NCBI GenBank assembly: GCA_026419655.1 | Contig: JANZZA010000320.1 | Span: forward strand, 1 to 8,516 | DNA length: 8,516 bases | Source: Armatimonadota bacterium | GTDB lineage: Bacteria; Armatimonadota; Zipacnadia; Zipacnadales; FEN-943 | Reading direction: 5' to 3' | Made by a program: the position numbers and the translations under genes | Shown: positions 1 to 7,024 of the stretch, piece by piece | How the letters are laid out: each line of letters begins with the position of its first letter | Numbering within the stretch: the first letter of the stretch is position 1 | Notes under the pieces: model-generated | The model's input: only the letters and a program-made list of their open reading frames with translations | The model's database searches: none | What the model was told of the DNA's origin: nothing

Positions 1-59
1 GCCATGACCGGGGCCTAGCTCTGGGGCAAGGCTTTGGCCAGGTCGCGGGAGGGCTGTCA

Positions 60-102
60 GCAGGGGCCAGCCACCAGGCTGGCCCCTGCCGTTTTCGTTC
101 TT
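60..102 (+). terminator. Rho-independent terminator of a gene ending off the left edge
   Basis: A perfect 13-bp stem (60-72 pairs with 77-89) closes on an ACCA tetraloop and is followed directly by a T-rich run (91-102). The T-run lies only on the plus-strand side, so it terminates a plus-strand transcript coming from the left. The tail of that gene is too short to identify: one frame stops at 16-18 after Ala-Met-Thr-Gly-Ala, another at 5-7. A minus-strand ATG at 5-3 is also possible but has no convincing ribosome binding site. Confidence 0.85.
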
Positions 103-353
103 CCGTGTGAGACCGCACCTGCCACCCTCCACGCTGGGCTAAGAGCCGACGATAAAAGGGCGTCCGGGGTGGAAGCAGGAGGAAGAAGTTTGGGAAGGAA
201 ACCTGGGGGACAACCCTTTTCAAATGGTTTCCCTCAGCAAAACAGGTTTTGGGGTGCAGTCATTCCGGCTGTGCCTCGGCCACAAGTACCCCTCAGCAGG
301 CATTGAATCCCTGCCGTCGGCACCAAGGTCTTCCTGGCAACGGGCGCGTGATT
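103..353. other. Non-coding stretch between terminator and Roadblock gene
   Basis: I see no credible gene here. The frames open on either strand lack a ribosome binding site and read through the terminator or the repeat. It holds copy 1 of the dispersed hairpin repeat (171-238) and a short perfect inverted repeat, CAAAAC-AG-GTTTTG (238-251). No clear T-tailed terminator is visible for the minus-strand Roadblock gene that ends at 354. Confidence 0.6.
171..238 (+). repeat. Dispersed hairpin repeat, copy 1
   Basis: This 68-base stretch aligns without gaps to 7617-7684, with 54 of 68 positions identical by hand count. The best conserved core is GGGACAACCCTTTTCAAA (207-224 here). The core makes an inverted repeat, AACCCTTT-TC-AAATGGTT (212-229), with one mismatch in this copy. 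Both copies are intergenic. No target-site duplication or ORF is seen, so it looks like a REP/MITE-type or other structured intergenic repeat rather than an insertion sequence. Confidence 0.75.
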
Positions 354-782
354 TCACGACTGGGCCAGTTTGTTGGCTGTCCGACGCACGTCCACCAGCA
401 ACAGGCCCAGGGTCGCATGGCCCGAGGCGAGGCAGGCCAGCACCTGGCCCTTTCCGGCGCGCGCAACGATGACGTACCCCGCGGTGCCGTGGGCGTAGAT
501 TTCGTTGAGGTCGCCCTGGCCGAATTCCTTGGCCGACCGTGCAGCCCGCATGAGCAGATCAGCCGCCAGCGCCGAGAGCAGGTCCGTGTTGACCTCCGGG
601 ACGGCGTCGGCCCCTACCGGAAAGCCGTCTTCGGTAGCCAGTACCGCAGCGCTGATGTCCGGGTTATTTGCCCTCAGCTCTCGCAAAATGGTCGCTGGGC
701 CGCCGGGGGCCGCAGCTCCGCCCACCGCGGCCGCTGGCCCCCCCGCCGGTGCGGATGACGACATGCTACTTTCGAAAGCCAT
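354..782 (-). CDS. Roadblock/LC7 domain protein
   Basis: This encodes a 142-residue cytosolic protein. Residues 1-30 are a low-complexity Ala/Gly/Pro/Ser tail. Residues 31-140 form a Roadblock/LC7 fold: an opening helix (ILRELRANNPDI), the strand-turn AVLATEDGFPVG (46-57), a long helix rich in Leu/Ala (68-87), and strands NEIYAHGTAGYVIVARAG and QVLACLAS. Bacterial Roadblock proteins typically dimerise and act as partners or GTPase-activating proteins of small Ras-like GTPases (the MglB-MglA type), but no GTPase gene lies in the window, so the partner is unknown. The start is supported by a GGGAGGG Shine-Dalgarno at 789-795. The gene lies 41 bases after the oxidoreductase stop on the same strand and is probably co-transcribed with it. 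Domain assignment is firm; the role is not. Confidence 0.88.
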   Translation of the reverse strand: MAFESSMSSSAPAGGPAAAVGGAAAPGGPATILRELRANNPDISAAVLATEDGFPVGADAVPEVNTDLLSALAADLLMRAARSAKEFGQGDLNEIYAHGTAGYVIVARAGKGQVLACLASGHATLGLLLVDVRRTANKLAQS

Positions 783-823
783 AGATCACCCTCCCGTCGC
801 TCACATCGCTTAAGGGCTGCGCC

Positions 824-1861
824 TCAGTCAAGCAGAGGCAATCTGACGATTTCGCCGCCCTTTTCCGCAGACATGTCCATAGCAATGCACACTTCATGAG
901 CGTGCACGCAGGCTTCGACGCTAACCTCTGACTCCTTGTCGCCCAGAATGCACTCGATGAAGTGGTCAATCTCGCCCTCGAAGGGATGATGCTCCACATC
1001 ACCGCTATCCGGCAAGATGGTTGGTATTTCAGCCCATTTGGTCTGTCCGGGAAGAAGTTCTTTGGCCCAGATGCGGTTGTCACGGATAGTGCCCTTATCG
1101 CCCAGCAGGTCTACGTTGAAGCTATAGGGCAGTTGGCAATCGAAGGAGGACGATAGTTTCCCCACGGTGCCGGATGCGAATCGCACTATGGCAACCTCGG
1201 TGGCCGGGTATTCAAAGCGTTTATCCCAGCCGCCCGAGAAGGCGGCCACCTCGACTATGGGCGACCCGACAAACCACAAAAGCGCGTCCACTGCATGACA
1301 GCCTGCCGCGAGAAAACTGCTGCCGCCGCTGGCCTTCGTGCGCACCCACTCCCAGCCGCCGTACCAGTCGGAAATCTCGTGCCAGTAGTCGCACTCGGCG
1401 TAAAAAATCTTGCCTATGACGCCCGCGTCGAGCAGCCGCTTGGTGTTCAGGAAGGACGGGTTCCAGTGAAGCACAAAACTGACGACTGTCTTGACTTGAG
1501 CTTTCCTGACCGCGTCGCGCAGTTGCCGCAGGCCGTCCAGGTCGAGAGCGATAGGTTTTTCAATGATGAAATGCTTGCCCGCAGCGGCTGCCTTGACGCC
1601 TTCTTCGACGTGCAGGTGATTGGGCGTGCAGATGCTCAGCGCGTCCACGCGCTCATCGCTCAGAAGCGCGTCGTAGTCGGTGTAAAAGGCCAGTTTTGTT
1701 GCGTCCAGGCCCGCGAGAGCTGCTTTCTCCCGCGCGCTGCTTTCGCGCCGGCTTCCTACGGCCACCACTTCACAATGCGGGTTGCGGTCGTACGCCTTGA
1801 GGTGCTCGGTTGACACCCAGCCTGCGCCCCATACAGCAACGCCAATTTTCTTTTCAGCCAT
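824..1861 (-). CDS. Gfo/Idh/MocA family NAD(P)-dependent oxidoreductase
   Basis: This is a 345-residue, soluble, full-length member of the family (typically 330-400 aa). The N-terminal Rossmann half starts with the dinucleotide-binding strand GVAVWGAGWVSTEH (7-20). The family signatures follow: the SICTPNHLH strand (76-84) and the EKP motif (101-103), whose Lys is the usual catalytic/cofactor-contacting residue. The C-terminal alpha/beta domain includes GGSSFLAAGCHAVDALLW (179-196), whose His189 occupies the usual active-site histidine position. These enzymes oxidise or reduce a hydroxyl/keto group on a sugar, inositol or related polyol. The substrate cannot be read from sequence. No signal peptide is present. 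A GGGGG-containing Shine-Dalgarno precedes the ATG by about 9 bases. The gene is divergent from the glycosidase-like gene at 2019, and shared control would fit a carbohydrate pathway (inference). Confidence 0.93.
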   Translation of the reverse strand: MAEKKIGVAVWGAGWVSTEHLKAYDRNPHCEVVAVGSRRESSAREKAALAGLDATKLAFYTDYDALLSDERVDALSICTPNHLHVEEGVKAAAAGKHFIIEKPIALDLDGLRQLRDAVRKAQVKTVVSFVLHWNPSFLNTKRLLDAGVIGKIFYAECDYWHEISDWYGGWEWVRTKASGGSSFLAAGCHAVDALLWFVGSPIVEVAAFSGGWDKRFEYPATEVAIVRFASGTVGKLSSSFDCQLPYSFNVDLLGDKGTIRDNRIWAKELLPGQTKWAEIPTILPDSGDVEHHPFEGEIDHFIECILGDKESEVSVEACVHAHEVCIAMDMSAEKGGEIVRLPLLD

Positions 1862-2018
1862 AGGTTCTTACCCCCTTCGCCAAAGCTACGTTGTTCTTCT
1901 GCGGTCGGCGAGGAATCCCTTCTCGTGGGAACCCTTCTCGTGGCCGGCGAGTTTGTGCTGACATGGCAGGAGCGCCGCCGCGAGCGGCGAAAAACCGCTT
2001 CGCTAGGAGGCGAAACCG
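1862..2018. promoter_or_regulatory. Divergent intergenic region with 12-base direct repeat
   Basis: This 157-base spacer must hold the promoters of both the oxidoreductase (minus) and the glycosidase-like gene (plus). CCCTTCTCGTGG occurs twice in perfect form, at 1917-1928 and 1932-1943, a 15-base period. Closely spaced direct repeats between divergent genes can be an operator, but no regulator gene is in the window and no good -35/-10 pair stands out. An inverted repeat near 1977-1999 (GCGAGCGG facing CCGCTTCGC, one bulge) lies just ahead of the AGGAGG at 2005-2010 and could fold in the mRNA leader. Confidence 0.45.
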
Positions 2019-3956
2019 ATGAAAGCCCCTTTGATTTTTCTCGCGTGGGTGCTGACATGCGCGACGGCTTTGGGCCAGGACATCACTGTGACCAATCCTG
2101 GCTTTGAAGACGCGGACGCCCAGGGTGTGCCGGTTGGCTGGCGCGCAGACCCCGCGGTCTATCAGGTGGATGATACAGTCGCTCATTCAGGCCGTTGTTC
2201 GCTGCGCTACGTTAACGATGACCCGAATCGCTATGTTATGTGCGCCCAGGACCTCCCCCTCAAGCCCGGCCACATGTACGAGTTCTCGGTCTGGGTGAAG
2301 ACCAGGGGCATCGAGGGCGAGGACACCGGGGCGACCATATGCCTTGAGTGGCAGGGTGAGGGCGGCAAGTACCTGGGCGGCTCGTATCCGGCCGGCATCA
2401 AAGGCGACAACGACTGGACTCTAATCCGGGGCATTTCCGGGCGCGTGCCGGCCGAGGCCGTGCGCTGCCATGTTCTCTGCTACGTGCGCAACAAAATGAC
2501 CGGGACGGCGTGGTTTGACGACGTGCAGATAAAGCGGGTTTTTGCCGACCCTCTCCGCGAGATTGTTGTGACGCGGCCCAATTATCGCGGTTGGCTGTGG
2601 CCCGGCAAGCCGCCGGTTGTCGAGGTTGACGTGCTGGTTGACAAAGCTGACCTGGACTGCGACTGGGCCGACCTTTCGGTCCGTTTGCAGGTTCTATCTA
2701 CAGACGGCAATCCGGTGGCGGAGAAGACTTTTCCTGCCGCAGCCCAATTGCGCCCGGCTCTTTCTTTGCCTGCTGACCTCCGTCCCGGCCGCTATGAGCT
2801 GCAGGTATCGCTTATTGACCAGCGCACTGGAAAGACCCTCTCTTCCAAAGGGGCCCGTTTAACAAAGCTCCAAGAGCGCCCTGCTCCAACCGTCTACATT
2901 GATGAGCACAACCGCCTGATCGTCGAGGGCCAGCCCTTCTTTCCGCTCGGCTGCTACTGGTCCGTTGGTGAGGTCAACGAAGACACAATTGCTGTATATG
3001 CCGACAGCGCCTTCAACTGCTTCATGCCTTATGGGTCCATGAGCTGGGAGCAGATGAATTTGGCCCACCGCCATGGCCTAAAGGTAATCTACTCGATCAA
3101 AGACAACTATGCCGGGACTACCTGGTGCCCGGCCGAAATAAAAACCCCAGAGGACGAGCGTCCCTTCACCGAGCGCTACGTTGAGGAGTTTCGTGACCAT
3201 CCCGCGCTGCTGGCATGGTACCTCAACGACGAGCTGGGTTTGGAGTTCTTGGAGCGCCTGGCCGCCCATCAACAGTGGCTTGAGGAGTGGGACCCCAACC
3301 ATCCTACCTGGGTGGTGCTTTATCAGGTCGGCCAGGTACGTGAGTATATCCGCACTTTTGACGCCATAGGCACGGACCCATATCCGATACCCGAGCACCC
3401 GCGCCGCGCCGCCGAGTGGACCCGGGCGACGGTGGAAAACGTCGCTCGCGCACGGCCCGTATGGATGGTCCCGCAGATATTCAACTGGAAATGCTACAAC
3501 CCCCAGGGCAACGGTCGGACACCAACCTATGAAGAAATGCGCAGCATGGCCTGGCAGTGCATTTGCGAGGGCGCCATGGGGCTGATTTTCTACTCCTTCT
3601 TTGACATCCGGCGCGACCCCGACACGCCCTTCGACGAGCACTGGCCGCGCGTGAAGCAGATGGCAGCCGAGATAAAGCACTGGGTGCCGGTGTTGCTCTC
3701 CGTTGACGAGCCCCTGGCGGTGACGGTTAAGGGCGAGGCCATCCACGCTCGCGTCCAGGCCCATGGGGGCAGTACCTACATCTTCGTGGTAAACGATGAC
3801 TACGAGACCCGCGAGGCGGCGTTCACGTTGAGACCAGGCTGGCGCCTCAAGCGTCTCTCCGACGGACAGGTGTTGAGCGCCGACGGTCGTGGGCGTGCTA
3901 CGGACCAGCTTGGCGGTCTTGACATGCAGGTGTACGAAGTGCTGGCGCAGCCCTGA
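2019..3956 (+). CDS. Secreted multidomain glycoside-hydrolase-like protein
   Basis: This encodes a 645-residue exported protein. Residues 1-19 are a signal peptide: Lys at position 2, a hydrophobic core, and a likely cleavage after ALG or ALGQ. Residues 22-172 resemble a galactose-binding/CBM4-9-like jelly roll (TNPGFEDAD at the start, NDWTLIRGISGRVP, then AWFDDVQIKRV at the end). Residues 180-287 look like an all-beta Ig/MG2-like linker ending in LRPGRYELQVSLID. Residues 290-565 form a TIM barrel of clan GH-A type, with AWYLNDELG (399-407) as the strand-4 acid/base region, GTDPYPIP (451-458) and GAMGLIFYSFFD (518-529). Residues 566-645 form a small C-terminal beta domain. I cannot name the GH family or the nucleophile. 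The AGGAGG at 2005-2010, 8 bases before the ATG, fixes the start. It is divergent from the oxidoreductase and convergent with rel. Confidence 0.87.
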   Translation: MKAPLIFLAWVLTCATALGQDITVTNPGFEDADAQGVPVGWRADPAVYQVDDTVAHSGRCSLRYVNDDPNRYVMCAQDLPLKPGHMYEFSVWVKTRGIEGEDTGATICLEWQGEGGKYLGGSYPAGIKGDNDWTLIRGISGRVPAEAVRCHVLCYVRNKMTGTAWFDDVQIKRVFADPLREIVVTRPNYRGWLWPGKPPVVEVDVLVDKADLDCDWADLSVRLQVLSTDGNPVAEKTFPAAAQLRPALSLPADLRPGRYELQVSLIDQRTGKTLSSKGARLTKLQERPAPTVYIDEHNRLIVEGQPFFPLGCYWSVGEVNEDTIAVYADSAFNCFMPYGSMSWEQMNLAHRHGLKVIYSIKDNYAGTTWCPAEIKTPEDERPFTERYVEEFRDHPALLAWYLNDELGLEFLERLAAHQQWLEEWDPNHPTWVVLYQVGQVREYIRTFDAIGTDPYPIPEHPRRAAEWTRATVENVARARPVWMVPQIFNWKCYNPQGNGRTPTYEEMRSMAWQCICEGAMGLIFYSFFDIRRDPDTPFDEHWPRVKQMAAEIKHWVPVLLSVDEPLAVTVKGEAIHARVQAHGGSTYIFVVNDDYETREAAFTLRPGWRLKRLSDGQVLSADGRGRATDQLGGLDMQVYEVLAQP

Positions 3957-4088
3957 CGCGGCCACTCACGGTTTTGGTGTCCCTCGACGGACGCAGCAGC
4001 CGGCTGGTGCATGCGACAGTTAAGAAGGCGCACCTACTATCCACGGCCTTTGTTTATGTGGAGGCCCTTTTGAAAGATAGCGCCAACT

Positions 4089-4110
4089 GGGCTTCCCTGG
4101 AAGGCCTTTT
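4089..4110 (+). terminator. Possible weak terminator hairpin
   Basis: GGGCTTCC faces GGAAGGCC across a very short turn, with one G-G mismatch, and TTTT follows at 4107-4110. It lies about 135 bases past the stop at 3956. The stem is short and the same GCTTCC/GGAAG motif recurs in the intergenic repeats, so it may be a repeat rather than a dedicated terminator. Confidence 0.3.
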
Positions 4111-4151
4111 CACATTGCTTCCGTCAAGCACAGCCCTGATTGGAACCGCGC

Positions 4152-4234
4152 CACAGCAGCGCCATGCAGCGCCACAGGCAGGCTCGTTCCCCCCGCCGCG
4201 CAGAAACACAGCAGCGCCAATGCGACAGGCTGTG
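4152..4234. repeat. GC-rich direct repeat, two copies
   Basis: CACAGCAGCGCCA occurs exactly at 4152-4164 and 4207-4219, 55 bases apart. In both cases it is followed by related sequence ending in ACAGGC (roughly to 4180 and 4230). A third partial GCAGCGCCACAGG sits inside at 4167-4179. Inverted CCACAG/CTGTGG ends (4151-4156 and 4230-4235) bracket the block. I assign no function. Confidence 0.5.
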
Positions 4235-4334
4235 GTTAGAGGTGCCTAACAACCAAAAGCCGCGCCCGTCACTGTGGCGTTGGGGGCGCTGGCACTTGCT
4301 AGGGCATGGTTGGGCTGGCTGGCTTCACATTAGC

Positions 4335-6563
4335 TCAGCCACTCACGTGAGGACGGGATTCGTCGGAAGCGTTTAGTGCCCCGGTGGGGACCATATGACG
4401 TGGCACCTCCCGCACCGTGACGACGTCAGCGACCAGACGCATCCGCTCCAGTAGATGGTCTAGCTGGCGGCGCTCATGGACTTCCAGTTCGAGCCACAGC
4501 TTTGCTAGCCCAGGTGCGTCGGTGCGAGCCTGAGCGGCCGTGATGTTGATGTCTGAGTCGGAGACGATGGCAGCGATGTGCGATAGCAGGCCGCGGCGGT
4601 CAACGGCTACTACCTCTATCCAGACGCGGAAGATTTGTCCTTCATCACGTGGCCCCCAAACCAGGGGTATGATGCGTTCCGGCTCTCGCGCCGCGCGGTA
4701 TCGGATGTTGGGGCACTCAGCGCGGTGGACGGCGATGCCACCGCCGCGAGTGATGTAGCCGGAAATGGTGTCTCCTGGCACGGGATTGCAGCAGCGGGCG
4801 GGCCGGGCCAGGATGCTGCCCCCGCCGGTTGTGGCAACGGGAAGCGCTTGAGTACTCGCTGCCGACTCGATGGATGGAAGCTTGAGTTGAACCTCTTCCG
4901 CAAGGCTGGTCGGACGGCGCTGCTCTTCTTCGCAAATGCGGCGGGCGATGGTCGAGGCTTCTACGTCGCCGTACCCCACGGCAGCAAAGAGAGAGTCCTG
5001 GTCTGGAAAGCCCAACTGGGCGGCAACCTCGGAGAGGCGGTCCAATTTGGCCCGCGCGCGCTCGGCCGCTGGGAGATGTTCAAGTGCCCGCAGAACCGCC
5101 TGGTGGCCAGCTTCGATGCTCTCGTGGCGGGCCTTGGCGCGCAGATAGCGACGAACCTTTGCCTTCGCATGAGAGCTACGGGCGATGTTCAGCCATTCCA
5201 GACGTGGCTCAGCACTGACCGACGTCACTATCTCCACAACGTCGCCCGTGCGCAGTCGGTAGTCCAGGGCGACAGGCTTGCCGTTCACACGTGCACCTGC
5301 ACAGTGATTGCCCACGTCAGTGTGGACGCGGTATGCGAAATCCAGCGGCGTAGAGCCGGCCGGCAAGTCGAAAACCTGCCCCTTGGGACTGAACACGAAT
5401 ACCTGACTGCTCAGCAGCTCTCCCTGCACCGTTTCCCAGTAATCGTGCTGCTCGGCCAGGTCGGAACTCAGCTCCAGCAGGCGCCGCAGCCATGCGATTT
5501 GCTCGTCGAAGGCCGCGTCCGTGGTGCCTTCCTTATAGCGCCAGTGGGCAGCCACACCGTACTCAGCCACACGGTGCATCTCCCATGTCCGGATTTGTAT
5601 CTCGACCGGCCCACCGTGTTCTCCCAGTACCTTGGTGTGGAGGGACTGGTACCGATTCGATTTAGGGTTAGCGATGTAGTCGGAGAATTCGCCGGGTATC
5701 GGATGCCACAGGTCGTGAACGACGCCGAGGGCCTGATAACACTGCGCCTCGGTGTGCAGAAGGATACGCAGACCGATGAGGTCACGGATGCTCTCAATTG
5801 GCAGGTCTTCGGTCTGCATCTTGCGCCAGATGCTATAGATGTGCTTTGCACGGCCAAAAACTTCTGCGGGCAGCCCGGCGGCAAGAAGTTTGTTGCGGAG
5901 GTTGGCTTGATAATGCCGCGTGAGACTTTCGCGCTCCGCCTGGCTTTGTCCAAGCTGGCGGCGAATGGTCCAGTAGGCGCGAGGCTCGAGATAGCGGAAG
6001 CTCAGGTCCTCCATCTCGGCCTTCATGCGCCACACTCCCAGGCGGTGAGCCAGCGGCGCGAAAATGTACAGGCTCTCCTCGGCCTTAGCCCGCCGCGTGT
6101 CCGGCGGTAATGGCCACAGCGTCCGTAGATTGTGGAGCCGGTCGGCAAGCTTTATCAGCACAACGCGCAGGTCGCGGGCCATCGCCAAAAGCATCTTGCG
6201 CAGGTTACTAGCCTGATCCTCCTCGCGGCTGGCAAAGTCGAGACGCCGCAGTTTCGTCACGCCGTCTATGAGAGAAGCAACCGTATCCCCGAAACGCTCA
6301 GCAATGTCAGCCAGGCCGACAGAATCGTTGTCCTCAACAGTGTCGTGAAGTAGCGCAGCCACCAGGCTTGCGGGGTCTGCTTCGATTGTCGTGAGGATGT
6401 TGGCCACAGCTACCGGGTGGCACACGTAAGGCTCGCCGCTCAGGCGCCGCTGGCCGCGATGGGCTGCTGCCGCAAACTCATACGCCGCCAGGAGAGGCCC
6501 AATCTCGGCCCCCGGCCAGTACTCCGTCAACCGCCGTGCAACCAGGTCAATTAGCCGCGCCAT
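4335..6563 (-). CDS. rel: Bifunctional (p)ppGpp synthetase/hydrolase (Rel/SpoT family)
   Basis: This 742-residue protein makes the alarmone (p)ppGpp from GTP/GDP and ATP and hydrolyses it; it is the stringent-response enzyme of the cytosol. The HD hydrolase domain (1-190) keeps the metal and catalytic residues: H49, H73-D74 and E77-D78 in LLHDTVEDN, then D141 and N145 in KLADRLHNLRTL. The synthetase domain (about 215-345) has GRAKHIYSIWRKM (237-249), DLIGLRIL (261-268), SDYIANPKSNRYQSLHT (294-310) and EIQIRT (321-326). Next come a TGS domain (386-447), a helical region, the Cys/zinc-finger segment ARCCNPVPGD...HRAECPN (589-619) and an ACT domain (about 644-720). Both active sites look intact. 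I chose the ATG at 6563 because homology begins there, a GGGA Shine-Dalgarno sits just upstream, and 742 aa is normal for the family. The same frame stays open to 6920, but only through repeats. Confidence 0.97.
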   Translation of the reverse strand: MARLIDLVARRLTEYWPGAEIGPLLAAYEFAAAAHRGQRRLSGEPYVCHPVAVANILTTIEADPASLVAALLHDTVEDNDSVGLADIAERFGDTVASLIDGVTKLRRLDFASREEDQASNLRKMLLAMARDLRVVLIKLADRLHNLRTLWPLPPDTRRAKAEESLYIFAPLAHRLGVWRMKAEMEDLSFRYLEPRAYWTIRRQLGQSQAERESLTRHYQANLRNKLLAAGLPAEVFGRAKHIYSIWRKMQTEDLPIESIRDLIGLRILLHTEAQCYQALGVVHDLWHPIPGEFSDYIANPKSNRYQSLHTKVLGEHGGPVEIQIRTWEMHRVAEYGVAAHWRYKEGTTDAAFDEQIAWLRRLLELSSDLAEQHDYWETVQGELLSSQVFVFSPKGQVFDLPAGSTPLDFAYRVHTDVGNHCAGARVNGKPVALDYRLRTGDVVEIVTSVSAEPRLEWLNIARSSHAKAKVRRYLRAKARHESIEAGHQAVLRALEHLPAAERARAKLDRLSEVAAQLGFPDQDSLFAAVGYGDVEASTIARRICEEEQRRPTSLAEEVQLKLPSIESAASTQALPVATTGGGSILARPARCCNPVPGDTISGYITRGGGIAVHRAECPNIRYRAAREPERIIPLVWGPRDEGQIFRVWIEVVAVDRRGLLSHIAAIVSDSDINITAAQARTDAPGLAKLWLELEVHERRQLDHLLERMRLVADVVTVREVPRHMVPTGALNASDESRPHVSG

Positions 6564-6589
6564 AGCTGTCCCTGTTGTCCCTAACCTGA

Positions 6590-6598
6590 ATCTTACCA
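6590..6598 (-). promoter_or_regulatory. Candidate extended -10 for rel
   Basis: Read on the minus strand, this is TGGTAAGAT, which fits an extended -10 (TGn plus TAAGAT). It lies about 27 bases before the rel start codon and would give a leader of roughly 20 bases. No convincing -35 box is seen at the right distance, so the call rests on the -10 alone. Confidence 0.35.
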
Positions 6599-6657
6599 CA
6601 CCGACGGCGCCACTGGCAGAGACTGAAAGAAACTGGCCACCGGCCGAGCTATGGGAA

Positions 6658-6790
6658 ACTGTTGCCAAATTCGCTTTACTGCTTCCCGGAAGCAATCCCG
6701 AGGAGACTCTTGAAAAAGTAGCTTTGCTGTCCCCGGAAGTGGTCCTGGGCGGACTGTTGAAAAAGTTGCTTTGCGGCTTCCCAGACGCAA
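6658..6790. repeat. Three ~48-base tandem imperfect repeats upstream of rel
   Basis: Units start at 6658, 6706 and 6753. Each opens with ACT(G/C)TTG, has a CTTT core and ends in a TCCC-rich segment. Units 2 and 3 differ at 3 of the first 24 positions; unit 1 is more diverged. Unit 1 ends in the near-perfect palindrome GCTTCC-C-GGAAGC (6681-6693). The array sits between the rel start and the promoter of the 33-aa minigene, so it could influence either gene or be an intergenic repeat array. Similar GCTTCC...GGAAG pieces occur near 4090-4130 and 7537-7565. Confidence 0.65.
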
Positions 6791-6989
6791 CCCCATGCAA
6801 AAGCTTGGGCGCACGGCATTGTGCACCTTCTTCACTCTGCATAAGACAGAACCAGCTTTTGCAACACTCGCCACGGGAGCCAGAAAACTTGCCCGGCACC
6901 GTCGTGGAGCGTACGTGCAAGGATAACAGCGATTCCGCGCCATGAAAGTAACGCCGGGAAAAAATTTTGCTGAGAAACTATTCAACCTC

Positions 6990-7018
6990 TTGACGGATAA
7001 ACGAGGTCGTGGTATAAG
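6990..7018 (+). promoter_or_regulatory. Sigma-70-type promoter for the 33-aa minigene
   Basis: TTGACG (6990-6995) and TATAAG (7013-7018) are separated by exactly 17 bases, close to the housekeeping consensus. Transcription would start near 7024-7026. The discriminator (ATTGTG) is not GC-rich, so it does not resemble a promoter repressed by ppGpp. It points away from rel into the structured leader. It is the best promoter in the window. Confidence 0.75.
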
Positions 7019-7024
7019 ATTGTG

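Larger units (their letters stand above)
3957..4334. other. Repeat-rich convergent gap between glycosidase-like gene and rel
   Basis: No gene is supported here; the open frames are short and have no ribosome binding site. The palindromic CAGCCGGCTG (near 3997-4006) has no T-run. A weak hairpin plus TTTT at 4089-4110 is the only terminator-like object for the plus-strand gene. A GC-rich direct repeat occupies 4152-4234. Part of this stretch (4060-4130) resembles the GCTTCC/GGAAGC-containing repeats upstream of rel. Confidence 0.5.

Noticed and set aside
34..306. 90-codon plus-strand open frame at the left end
   Set aside because: It reads through the strong terminator and the dispersed repeat and has no ribosome binding site.
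3078..3965. 295-codon open frame on the minus strand
   Set aside because: Antisense to the TIM-barrel domain of the secreted glycosidase-like gene; no ribosome binding site and no recognisable motif.
5641..5665. Arg in the synthetase NxYQSLH motif of Rel (NRYQSLH, where many enzymes have Gly)
   Set aside because: That position also varies in Gram-positive-type Rel enzymes, and the flanking catalytic residues are intact, so it is not evidence of a dead synthetase.
4635..6110. 491-codon open frame on the plus strand
   Set aside because: It lies entirely antisense to rel, whose domains and catalytic motifs are intact. Long antisense frames are expected in GC-biased coding DNA.
6564..6920. 119-residue N-terminal extension of rel from an ATG at 6920
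   Set aside because: The extension consists of the translated ~48-base tandem repeats and low-complexity sequence. Family homology and a Shine-Dalgarno both point to the ATG at 6563.
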